Shown here in pieces: positions 12,783 to 24,200 of a stretch of DNA of 64,000 bases. Made by a program: the position numbers and the translations under genes. The notes below the pieces were generated by a model. That model was not told the DNA's origin and did no database searches. It saw nothing but the letters and a program-made list of their open reading frames with translations. The stretch is from Toxoplasma gondii ME49 (lineage: Eukaryota; Apicomplexa; Conoidasida; Eucoccidiorida; Sarcocystidae). Position 1 is the first letter of the stretch. The number at the start of each line of letters is the position of its first letter. The stretch covers positions 808,954 to 872,953 of the forward strand of contig NC_031470.1 of assembly GCF_000006565.2 (NCBI RefSeq), given 5' to 3'.

Positions 12783-12977
12783 CACTATCGCAATAAAGCC
12801 ACAAACACAGTGTAGGAATTTCCGAAGAGTAACATCACGCGGACACCAAGCAAATCACGACGCAACACACATAGAGAGACTAGCGTCGGACAAAGAGAAG
12901 CACTCAGATAGAATAAACCGCCTGCTCAGCTGATGATGTACCAAACCATCAAACCACCGAGCCGGGTTCTTGCGACC
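12783..12977. repeat. Direct repeat copy 2 of the duplicated family unit
   Basis: This matches copy 1 at 9327-9508 in the same orientation. It differs mainly by a few substitutions near the 5' edge (CAATAAAGCC against CAATAAAGAC) and small insertions near the 3' edge (an extra ACCATCAA and GCCGG). The spacing between copies is about 3.45 kb. The central ~120 bases are unchanged although nearby protein-coding sequence has diverged strongly. Confidence 0.85.
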
Positions 12978-14033
12978 GCTACCGCTGCTCCTCAGTAACA
13001 ACGCAAACATAGGCATTCAATGGCACTGGAACTCTTCAGAGCGTCCAGGCGTCCTGATGGTGCCCATGCGAGCAGGACAATGCTGCTCTTGTTCGTTTGT
13101 GCGTCAGTAGCTGTGCATGGGAAACATGTTTGCGCGTCGTGTTACGTGCAAATGAATCAATGTCCAGTGCTGTGCATAGACCAGTGACGACTGAAGACAG
13201 GTCACCGTCATCCGTGCTCACTGGAACATACAGCGCCGGCCACAGGTCTACAGCTGTCGAACACGCCGACGGGAAACACCGTAGGGGCAAGCGAGATCGG
13301 CGGTCGAAAGGAACTACTATCTCGGCGCCTGGCCGATCGGTGCACAAGTGTTTCACGCCCATCAATATTATGTTTGCGTCATCATCATTTGTTTCTGTCA
13401 CGATGTTGTCTGGGGGGGGTCTGCTGTTCCCGAGGTGAAAACGTGGGCTTGTTGAATAGCCTATGAGGTGAAACAGTCACTTGACTTGCGTAACCCGAAT
13501 GCAGCGCACGTGCCGACCTTTGGACAGAGGAGGAGGAACACCTGAAACACCTTAATCACATTGGGTGATGGTTCTGACGCCACATTCCGGTATACAAAAA
13601 TACCTCAGAGACTCATGTCGAAAAGTCCTGGCCTGAAGGTGGGTTGTCTCCTTGTCAGCGACTACACGAACAGACCAAGCAGGCAGTGGTGCTGGGTCAA
13701 CCGCTGAGCCATGTTTGTGTCAACCGCCCAATTGTGTATCTTGAGAGTACCATGGCGGGCGATGCATACGGTTGCTGCTGATGATTTTATGACAACACTG
13801 TCACGGTTGGCTTTGCCCCCCTTCATTCGTCCTATATGGCAACACCCGATGTTGCGCGTTTTCAGAAGCTTCGAGCCGTCCGTCCTGCAAAGCCTCAAGC
13901 AGCAAGGAGCGCGGTAAAAGGGAACTGCATGTGAATCTGTTCTGTTTGCACTTCTGAATCTGACTGTGTTGAGGAAGCTCGTTGTCAACGTGCACGATGA
14001 CGCATGCAAGGATAGCGGCCTCATCTTCGCCAC

Positions 14034-14838
14034 ATGTTTTGGATGTTGATCGGCGTATGGAATAGCGTGGTTAATGCCATTGCAGAACCCGCTGCTGTCA
14101 GTGGCTCTGCGTCGACGGGCACGCTGTCAAAGCACACAGGCAGATGCTTTTGCCAACGATGTCTCTTTGAAGGAAAGTCGTCTCTCTCAGTCCGTTCATG
14201 GGTTGTGCTCGCCTCGTACCGTTTTGTTCTGTTGCATGACATTACAGCGTGTCTGGAGAAGTCGGCTATCGTCCATGGTGTCTCATTCATTGCTTCTTGA
14301 CTCGAGTTGTGCGTTGAGGAAGGCTCCATCTGTTCTCTCTGTTGAGGCAGCGGCTGTGGGACGTGCGGCAGTGTTGGATGGTGGCCGTGTACAGGAAGAA
14401 AAGGCACCGGACATTCGTGCGAAGCCTGTCAACAAGGTCGTGAGTGACAGTGAGTGTGTATCACAGAGTGGAGAGCTTGAGGAACTGTTTATAGCAAAAA
14501 GGGCCATCTACGATGTACTTGACCACTCAGCTTATCACTGTATGGTGATAGCATTGTTGGTTCTGTCGGGAGTAGCTTATCTCTGTCTCTGCTGACTGGT
14601 TCTTCCGAAGTACTGTGCCTCACACAGCTGTGTTATTGCAGCCGTGGGTATCGTGGACGTTAGCACCCACATGTGGAGAATATGGGAGACTTACAGGAAC
14701 TAAAGACACGTTTCACGGGAAAAATATGATGTGGCATTGCGTAGGAGAGTGCTCTCACAAAGACGCCGAAAGCGGAGAGACTCCGGGAGTCTGCTTGCAC
14801 GCTGGAGTCATGTTCCACGAGTATGAGGACTCATTCCC
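14034..14838 (+). pseudogene. Decayed paralogue of the 10989 family gene
   Basis: Bases here align colinearly with the intact gene. The SLSVRSWVV stretch corresponds to RVSVTRWIC; KAPSVLSVEAA corresponds to KAPAVLCIEAA; GGRVQE is shared, as are the DYSA/DHSA region and a TGTGGAG-ATATGGGAGAC block. Homology at the DNA level continues to AGACGCCGAAAGCGGA and the equivalent of the last codons. The reading frame is broken. The N-terminal part reads in the frame of 14034 and ends at a TGA near 14298, while the middle reads one frame away and stops at 14592-14595, well short of the family C-terminus. The last third is in no single open frame. A residual 173-codon ORF (14074-14595) therefore mixes out-of-frame and true family sequence and should not be taken as a gene. 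Confidence 0.7.
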
Positions 14839-17160
14839 AGGAGCGCGAATTGCAAGCTTCGCTCTGGGAAGTCTACTGGGCAGAGGCCCGTCCGCCGACT
14901 CGATCAACTCGTACACTGAATCGTACACGTGGCACCTCACCGAAGGTAAGGAAAAGACGATTCGCTCAAATATTGCACCCCAATCGGGATACCCACGGCA
15001 AGACTGGATCAAAATAAACAAAGGACAGAGTTTCGATAGCGATATCCACGTCAGCGTCTCCGACGGGGGTCGAAACCACAAGCGACATGCGAACGTGTTG
15101 ATCCAGTTTATATCCGATTAGTTTAACAAACCAGTTGTTCCAAGATTCAAGCATCCGTTCTGCCGGGCAAGATAAAATGTAATACAAAGAGTCGTTTCAA
15201 TGTTAGATAAGAGACGTAGTATCCTCCAAGTAGCCATCGTACCAAAAGGGTACTGGAGAAAGTAGGTTTGTAATGACAGTAGCACCCCAGAAACTCATTT
15301 GTCCTCATGGTAGTACATATCCGAGGAAGGCAGTGGCTATAGTAAGTATAAAACTAAACCAGACATTCAAGCACTCGAAAAAAGGCCAGTCAACCGTGCT
15401 GCAAGGTGTACTCTTTGATCCAATGGAATTGCACCCGACCGTGCCGACTGTCACTCATTGTGGGGAGCCGCCCGTGGGTTGATACGATGACGGGACTGGT
15501 GAAACCGACCTGTCCGTAACGTATGGCCGTATGAAGAGGACGTCTTGCGCTGATGATTTCGCTTTAATGTGTGCAGGTGCTCTGCACAAGCTAAGCAATC
15601 CTGAGATTTCTGCATCGCCTCACTGGGAGAGTTGATCATCTGTATGACTTACGGGATATAAGATGTTCACAATCTAACCGTCGGCTCTAAGGTCTCGTCA
15701 GTCAGTTTGTGATCTCTCTACAAATAGAAGAATCTCAATAGCATGTATAAGCGTGAAGCCAGAAACCTTCGACGTGTCACTGAGGCATACACTGGCGGAG
15801 GTCGCCGTGGGCTGCGTGTGGAGAGGCGAGAGGGGGGATGGCGCGTTCTTATAATGGTGTTTACGTATTCCCCTTCCAATGGAATTCCCGTTGTCCTGGC
15901 GGGAGAAGTGCGTCTTAGTGGAAAGGCTTTTTGCTGGCTGCCGGAGTTCTACTGTCTGTGGCGGCCACCATAGTTAGAGCTGAAAGCACTGACCCCACTG
16001 CTGCAGGCGTTGAACCCTTGCCAGAAACCTGAAAAATGCTTTGCGTGGGATACCGTGGTGTAGGCGTTTCTGGTTCCGAAGTAGAAGACGGTTTTTCGCA
16101 TTTTGTTCGAGTCCATTCTGGGTGCTGCTTTATTCCGTGTGTGACGTGTATGGCGCTCCTCGAGCGATATCCCTCTAGTGAGAGTCACGCTGAATTTACC
16201 AAGAGCTTTTCGTCCGTGGGTGTTTATCCACGCGCAGAGGCACGCTCGGCAATTGCTTGTCTGGAAATGGCGTGGCGGACGTTGCACGACCGCGAGCACA
16301 TGCTGTTCTGAAATGAATGCAGCAACAGATCGGACTCGGCCACAATGGCGCGCGCGATGAATCACTATCTCAGCCTCTTTGCCTCTTTCGTATTCTTGTG
16401 AGTCTCAAGTCGCATTATTCGACTGTAGCGGGAGTTGCACTTCTCTGACTGCCGGTTGGGTGTTTAGCCTTCAATACCTGAGTGTTACTTCGCCAACAGT
16501 TTATGACTCGAATTGCTGTCACTTGATGGGGAGTTTTGCATTGCTTCTACATGCGTTTGAATGGTCCCAGCAGCCGCGCAGGGAGAGATACCACGCGTAA
16601 CGTTGCCTGACTAGCATTGGAGCGCATTGTTCTTTCGGAACAGTCTACCGTCTATCTTGCTTACTTATTACTTTTATGATCACTCGCTGGTCTCTTTGTA
16701 CACACTGTACTGGGAAAACGCCGGAGGATATTGATGTCTACCACTTTTAGCTATGTTAAGCAGTTCAGTGAAGTGACGATGCACAGAGTTCAGACATGAT
16801 CCGCGTACCGATTCACTAATTATGGCACATTCCTGGCTGGAATGACACCTCAAGGGCTGCACTGCCGGGGGCACCAAAACATCTGCGTCACAACGATTTT
16901 ATTCGGCGTATGTGCTAGCTCTGTTTATAGTTGCTCCTTTTAAAACTCTGGCCACATCGTCGATTAGATTCGTCGGTTTTTTTGTTTTGGGGAAAACCGT
17001 TTCTTCGGCACTGTTCGTAGAACCACGGACGAGTGGCTGTGGCGGCGGTTATGTGACACCACGGAGCACATATCTCCCTGCAGACATTGCAAAATGAGAT
17101 TCTGAATTTTTACAAACTGCATTTTCTTCTGGAGTTCTGAAGGAATGCGACTTGTAGTCA
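14839..17160. other. Gene-poor stretch with an orphan secretory-leader-like segment
   Basis: No complete gene is supported. At 15919-16032 one frame reads as a good signal-peptide core (FLLAAGVLLSVAATIVRA, then ESTDPTAAG) before a TGA, but it has no ATG because a TAG precedes it directly. A 91-codon ORF follows at 16036-16311 in another frame. This could be the relic of a secreted-protein gene. The rest (14839-15740 and 16320-17160) shows only short unsupported frames. Confidence 0.35.
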
Positions 17161-17166
17161 CATCTC

Positions 17167-17187
17167 GCCTCGCGGGGTTCGCGAGGC
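17167..17187. other. Perfect GC-rich hairpin
   Basis: GCCTCGCG (17167-17174) is followed by the five-base loop GGGTT and then its exact reverse complement CGCGAGGC (17180-17187). It stands in otherwise ordinary intergenic DNA about 1.1 kb before the valyl-tRNA synthetase start. No U-tract follows, and its role is unknown. Confidence 0.6.
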
Positions 17188-17670
17188 TAGAGAGCTTGTC
17201 ACCATTCTAACAGAACACCAAACAACATCGCTACGGCTGCAACGTTAAAACTTCGAGTCCCGTAACTGACGAGCCTACTCGGCGGCACCTCTACTCACTG
17301 CAAATCAACAGGACGATGGGGTCCAGTTTTAGAACTAGTGTAGGACCTCATCCGTAGTCATGTGAACAGTATTTCACAGGAGCAGAAAGCAGTTGGGGGA
17401 TGGGAGAGGGGAGTACTGCCCGCACATGAACATAATAACCAAGGGCCCCCGAGCGCTGTCTCTGGACCGCCAGTTTCCACAGACACACGCGTCTCGTTCG
17501 CCTTCGGGACTCCTTCGGTTCCTAGGGCGCCGCCCGAGCGATTTGAAGCACTTTCTTTCATTCTGCGACGTACACATAGCGCAAGCCAGCCAGTGACACT
17601 TTGCCGACTTCTCCATACTTCTATCATTTTCCTTGTTCCACTGCCTCGTCTCTGCCGCGGTGCTCTTACA

Positions 17671-17677
17671 TGCATGC
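17671..17677. promoter_or_regulatory. TGCATGC promoter-type word upstream of valyl-tRNA synthetase
   Basis: TGCATGC is a documented over-represented element in Toxoplasma promoters, including genes of the translation machinery. This copy lies about 600 bases before the ATG at 18270. The word is a near-palindrome, so strand is not meaningful. Placement is plausible, but use is inferred. Confidence 0.4.
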
Positions 17678-18269
17678 GCCCGAACGCATGCCCACACGAC
17701 ACGATCGAACAGTTGGAGAGACACGCCGTCCTTTTTCCTCACCCGGAGAAAGCTTTTTCCTCCACGACACCGCTCAACGTAGCTTCCACTTCTGCCATTG
17801 CATATTTTCTGGAACAGGTGTTCCTCAGAGCTGAATGTCTTGACCAGACTACAGAGGATTCCGTTGGGTTGCTTTTTTAGGTCAGGGCGACGGCCTGGGG
17901 TTCCATTCGACTCCTGTCTCTGCACCACGTTCTTTCCAACGAGTCGATTCCCGGCGCCTCTACATAAAGATCAGACTTACGAGTCTTTTTCGACTGTTCC
18001 TCCCACTCATCGTGGAAGAGCGAAACTGGCGCAGTTACTGAATTCGGTTGTGGTGTCTCAGGTTCGCACAAGACCCTTCCAGTTTCGGGCGGGTGTGATG
18101 AATTTGTCCCAGCGTTTGAACTCGTTTCATCGGAAAGCGGTTTTCTGCACCAAAAGCCTGTTCACCACCCTACCCTACGATTCATTCTCATTTTCTCGAC
18201 TTTCTTCCGTGGTCACCGTGGGTTCTCCCAGTCGTTTGGAGGGGAGACTTGTTCCTGTCTCCTGTCCCC

Positions 18270-21200
18270 ATGGTCCACGCCTTTTCTCCATCGGTCTTTG
18301 CCTCCATTTCCCGTAAATCTTTAGAAGCCCGGCTCTCGACGTGTCATTCTTCACACAAGCCAACTTTAGGTCACAGCTGGACAGAGAACTGCACGCATTT
18401 TCTTTCTGCGCCCTTCGCTGCTCCCTCCGCTCTTTTTTCTTCCGCAAAAAAAATTGTTTCGCCTCACACCGGGTCTTTTTGGCTCCCTAAACCCTCACCC
18501 GCCACGCCTTCGCTCGCATTTCACCCGCCTCCTTCTCGGTTCAGCGCATCTTGTTTTCCCTCATTTTGTCCGGCTTCCTCTGCACGTCAAGTGCGACAGT
18601 CGCCTGCCAGTCGCCGTTTGTCTGAACTGCAAAAAGGTCCTCTTTGCTCTGCGGCGGTTCTGCTTCCAGCGTCGACTTCCTGCGCTTCCCGTGGATTTCC
18701 CTCTCGCTCTGCGTCAGCGCTTTCGATTCTCCGCGACGAAATGGTCACCAAGAAAAGTGAGTCTCACGACCGCCTACTAGAGTCTGTTTCCTCTGAAGTC
18801 TCCGACTTCGCGCCGGCTCTGTCTCGCCGGCGACAGAGGTTCTCGGGCCCACCAAGCGTCTGATCGGAGCGAACGCATGCGGTCGTCCAGACGGGTAGCG
18901 GCAGCCACCGGTCAGTCTTCGATTTTCTGTTCTCTCTGCTCTTGCCAACTTTTTACGTTCTCAATGTCTTGACTTCGCAGCTCGTTCCCAAGGAATTCCT
19001 CTCCTCGAGAAAGAAACCGTGTCTGTCCTACACGAAATAGACCTTCTGACGAAAAAGGGAGTTTGTCGAGCTTAGGAAGCTTCTTCAGTGCGCTTTGGAA
19101 TCAGTTGTTTTCTTGCGTCTCCTAGAACCCAGAAATCTCATCTCAAGAAAGAACAACGATTGCTCGCTCTCGTTCTCCTGCGAGAATACACGACTTCCAT
19201 TGTATAGTTCGTCACCCACACGGTTTGGGCTCGTCTCCTCGACCCTCGAAATCTCGGTTCTCCAAATAGAACCGGGATCCTCTGTTCTCGTTCACCTGTA
19301 ACACGCGATGTTCTCTCCCGTTGGAAGCTGAAGTTTCGTTCTGGCTTGTGTGAGCACGTCTCGATCGTCTTCAACCTGCTCGCCTTTTCGCAGACCTGGA
19401 TGGCCTCATGGCCGCCTCGTACCAACCTGGCGACGTGGAGAAGGACTGGTACGCATGGTGGGAGCAGGAGAACTTTTTCTCGCCAACGAGTCTCTCTCTT
19501 CACCAGCGTCAAGTCTACTCCGGTTCCTTGCCGGTCCCAGTTTCGTCGGAGCTTGCAGCGACGACGAAAAAGGAAAATCAGTTCGTCATGGTCATTCCGC
19601 CGCCCAACGTCACCGGCTCTCTTCACATCGGCCACACCCTCACGGTGGCAATTGAAGACTCGCTTGCCAGATGGTACCGAAACGTCTGACGTGGGGTCTC
19701 TTGCACTCTGTCATTCTGGAGCGTCTCTAGGAGCAGCACTGGCAACTCTATCTATGGACGCGTCGTCCACAGTAAAGATGTGTTCGGGACACTCTTAAGT
19801 CTTTTCCGTGTGAAACAATACAGGTATTCCTCTTAATTAAGCGTCTGGGTTTTACGCTGTCCGACTCTTACGTCTTCAAAAGCGAATGCTCACTGTGGAA
19901 GCTCGCGTCGAACTCGAAGACTGAGAAGTGATGCAGACGACGGAGTGCCGCCTTCTTGCCACAGAGGATCGAGCACTGGTTCTCGACATGTGGACTTCAA
20001 AGCCTGTAAAACTACCGCTGTGCTACTGATAGCCATCAATCGATGTTCTCCATCTTTCCGAGGGCTCAACGGAAAGAACCACGCGAGGCCCATCTGCCGG
20101 GGGAGACAGCCGAGAATCAGACAGAATCGCCAGTGAAGCATCGGGGAACGAGTTACAAGAACGACGAAAGAGGGTTTCTGACGTCAATGCGTCGACTCTC
20201 AATTCCTTCTAGATTGCGGCTTGGAAGCTGGGTTTCCTAGCGCCTCTTCTTCCTTCCGAGCCTGTCGGTCCTCCGTCGCCAACCCGTCATTGGTGGTTTC
20301 TTTTGATGACGTTTGCAGGAACCGCATGAATGGAAAAATTGTCCTTTGGGTCCCCGGCGCAGACCACGCAGGTACGGCCGAGAGCGAGCGCAGCGCCTGA
20401 CGCACAGGCGCCAAACGATGTCACCTGGTTGCATGCAGCCTCCCTAAATGTCCCTGACCCGATCGTTTTTTCATTGCAGCCCTGTGGGTGCTAAGTTGAT
20501 CTCTGTTCTAAATAGAACTTTTTGTATCGAAAATACATCTGTGCTCCACGATAGTTTCTGCCTTGAATAGAGCTTTGTTTGTGCTCAGCAGATCTCTGTT
20601 CTGGTCAAGTGTTTGTGAACTCTCAACTTTCTTTGAGAGCAATTAAAGTGAGTAGAGGCTTGTTGCTGTCTTCATGATGCGTGGGGCGCCCGCAGGCATT
20701 GCCACGCAGAGTGTGGTGGAGAGGGCCTTGTTGAAGGAGGGTGCGCCTTCTCGCCACGAGCTGGGGAGAGAGGCGTTTCTCCGAAAGGTCTGGGACTGGA
20801 AGCGACGGTATGGGGACACGATCTGCGATCAGTTGAGGTGAGAAAGAAAAGACAAGGCGTAGACGCGGGGGATCTGCCCCCTCTTTTGCCGACTGAGTCT
20901 CTTCCCTGTCACACATTTCATCCGTCGCAAGGCTTCTGAATAGGATGCTGGGGCCCAAGGCCTCGGTCCCACGATGTACGGGTGTCGAGAAGTTTGAAGA
21001 CAAGGCGAAGCTGTCCGTTTTCGTTATTGCGCCCTTGAGTTTGTGGCCTCTCCTCTGTTTCGTTTCTCGCTCACGTTTCCGTTTCTTTTTCCTCGCTGCA
21101 AGAGCCTTTCGACAGGTCACTGTTTTTCTTGTTTCGCGTCTTGATCCACACCAGCTCAGATCAGTCCAATTCACTCGTGGTACCCGAAAACGGGGGATCG

Positions 21201-24200
21201 CGTCAGGTGCTGAAAAACGCTTTCCGAACGCCCAACAGAGATTCGTACAAAGCCGTCGCTTTTTTCCCGCTGAAAGGCGACTCAGTAGGTGAAGCCACTT
21301 CTATGCTTGTCTTGTCTGGTCTCCGTAGGTACCTCTGCGGGTGCGCGAATCTTTCCGTGTCCCTTCTCACATCTTTTGTGCCGGGGTTTCGTACCCTCAC
21401 TTGCGCTGCAAAGGAAAAACCGTTCTCGTCAGTAGGCTTCTGTGTCCGGCTTCTGTTCGTCTTCAGACGCGTAGGCAGCAGTGTCTCCTGGCCGCATTTC
21501 TCCTTCACTCTGGACGAAAAACTGTCTCGCGCTGTTGTCGAGGCCTTCGTCCGCATGTACGACGCGGGGTTGATCTACAGAGAAGAGAGGTGCGCGTCTA
21601 TCATAACCGACTCCCAGCTCAACTGCACAGAGGGGTGTAGTCAGTTTTTGCACCGCGACATCGGCGGAGTCAGACGCAACTCGAAGAAAAGGAGGTCTGG
21701 GAGGTTCCCGCAGGGTTAAGCGGAAGACAGGAAGTGACCGAAAACAGGACCTGAGAGAAGCTGTTGCAAAGCGAGGGGGTGGGAGAAAGTCGTAGTGTGT
21801 GAGAGACGATCATTTCCATTTTGCGTTGTCACTTGGAGCAGTCGCAGCAACTATATCGTGTCCTTCAACACCGACAGCGAGAGGGAGGATGCGGGGTTTT
21901 GCCGTTTCTCTTCAGGCTCGTCTCTTGGTCGCCCTATTTGAAGACAGCAATTAGCGATGTTGAGGTAGACGTCGAAGAGATCGACAAACCGAAGAAAGTC
22001 ACCATTCCCGGTAAGGCGTTCCTCTCAAGATGCAGTTCTTGCTCTCGCCACGTGTGTCCGTTTCTCTCTTTCGTCTGCAGACCATGCTGCAGATTCCGTG
22101 TTTAGGGTGTTTTCCCCGCGCTAGGCAACTTGCCGCCGTCGTGCGTGTGTTTTTTATCCACCGTGTGTTGCCTGTTGATCTACTCTTGAGTCTTCTCGCT
22201 CTACGCACCTCTGAATGGACATGTATGCAGATATTCCTGTGATATGTCCTTGAGATCTGTCACTGCGTTTCTAGGTTTGTGCATTTCAGCCTGTGTATTC
22301 CACAGAATAGCCCATTTATGTCCTTTATCTTTTCTCAACTGTGTGGAGCTGCGGTGATGGATTGGAATCCCCGTTGTCTCTTTTGTCCTGTGCATGGGCT
22401 CTCCCTTCTTGTTGCTCAGGATTCGAGTACCCCGTTGAAGTTGGCTACTTGTGGCATTTCTCCTACGAAGTCGAAGGCGGCGGCCGCCTCGAGGTGGCCA
22501 CCACGCGTATTGAAACGATGCTAGGAGACGTCGCCGTGGCCGTTAATCCCACGGATGAGCGCTACTCGGTAAGCGGAAAGCGGAGAGGCAATTGTTTGTG
22601 TTCTTTTCAAGCCTTTTTTGCTTGTGCCTTGCCTGTCTTTTTCGTGTCACCGGGAGAGAACTTATATCTTTCATTCTGTCTTGCTGCTTTTCTACCGCCC
22701 TTTGACTTGCGGAGGCGCGCTCTCTCCTGTTTCCCCAGTTTACCCTTCTTCCACCGTTGTCTAGCACGAGTCCTTACCGTGGCGTTTCTCACAGTAAATG
22801 TCTCGGAGAGCTCGCTGGGGAGTCTTGGCGAAGACCCCAAAACGATGCTAAGCAACTTTTTCTCCCACAACTTGCCTGTGCCTTCTTTTTTTCCTGGTCG
22901 TCTCTTCCCCTTTGACCGCCCCTTGGATTTTTTGCCAAACGCAGTGCATCTGTTTCAAGATTGAAATCGGGTGTTCTTCTCTTCCATGCAGTGGAAGATC
23001 TTGTTTTCCTGCTTTGAATGTCTCTCATTTCTACTTCTGCTCTCTTGCATGCTTGACCCGTCTGACGCCCGTAGCTCTTACGAGGTCCGAGCTGGCCGCT
23101 TTCCTGTCGCTGTATTTATCCTCGCCTTCAGCGCCGGCGTTACGTGCCTCTCTGTCTTCGCAGAACCTGGTTGGCAAGCGCCTCATCCATCCGTTCTTCC
23201 GAGAGCGCGAGATGCGCGTCGTCGCAGATGATCACGTGGTTTCCACTTTCGGAACAGGAGCTGTGAAAATCACTCCTGCGCATGATAAGAACGATTACGC
23301 GATCGCCAAGCGACACAGTAGGTGCCGGGACGGGTGGGGGAACGTTTTTGCGCGCGGAGAATGCTGCAGGAAGAGGTAACGAAGGCGCGTTGCGTTGCCT
23401 ACACCGTAATCCCTGAATGCATACAGAGCCGAGGTGGAATTTTGGAGACGGACGTCGATCATGGATGAAAGAGACACGAATCCGAATGCCTGCATAAAAG
23501 CCGATCAAGAGGGTTCACTGTTGTGATCGTAGGAGAGAGACACGTTAGGTCTGGGGGGAAATATCGGGTGCCATATACACCACTCTGGAGTCTTTATGTG
23601 CATGCATGTAAACCGTTGGTCGCGGACGCGGAGGCCGTATGCGGCAATGTGAGGGGACCCTGAAAGGGGGAAAGCTGTTTCTCGATGTTATGGGCGTGTC
23701 CGCCGTTTCACGATGGCCAAAAAGGGGCGCAGGAGAGCGCTGCTAGAGATGCAACAAAACAACTGTAGGAAGGGGCGGGAACCCCAACAACTCAGGAAAG
23801 TTGTTTCTTTTTCAGGAACCAAACCGACTGCGTTTGTCTTATTTTCGGTTTGCTTCTGCATGCCTTTTCGTGCAGACTTACCGTGCATTTCCATCTTCAC
23901 ATTGGACGGAAAGATCGGCCCGGAAGGCGGTCCGTTCGCAGGGCAACATCGATTCGAGTGTCGATTCAAAATTCAGCAGGCACTCAAAGATCTGGTAGGT
24001 TTCTGCTTCCCCGTTTTTGTCTTCTCCGCACCGCGTCGAAAACATTTCCTCGCCACCAACTCGCTGTAGGGGTTTTCCTCTTGGATGATCAGAACTAAAC
24101 CGCTGCGACTAGAAATAGAAGAATTCAGAAAAAAAACACTTCTAGGTAAAGGCACTGACTGTCCCATGTAGCGTGCTTGTTCTTGTCTATACATAAGTAT

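Noticed and set aside
14074..14595. 173-codon ORF as a functional gene
   Set aside because: Alignment with the intact paralogue shows that its first part is out of frame and its stop is premature; it is listed as a pseudogene.
17362..17880. 172-codon plus-strand ORF upstream of valyl-tRNA synthetase
   Set aside because: No domain and no compatible splice; it contains the TGCATGC word and reads like promoter/5' UTR sequence.
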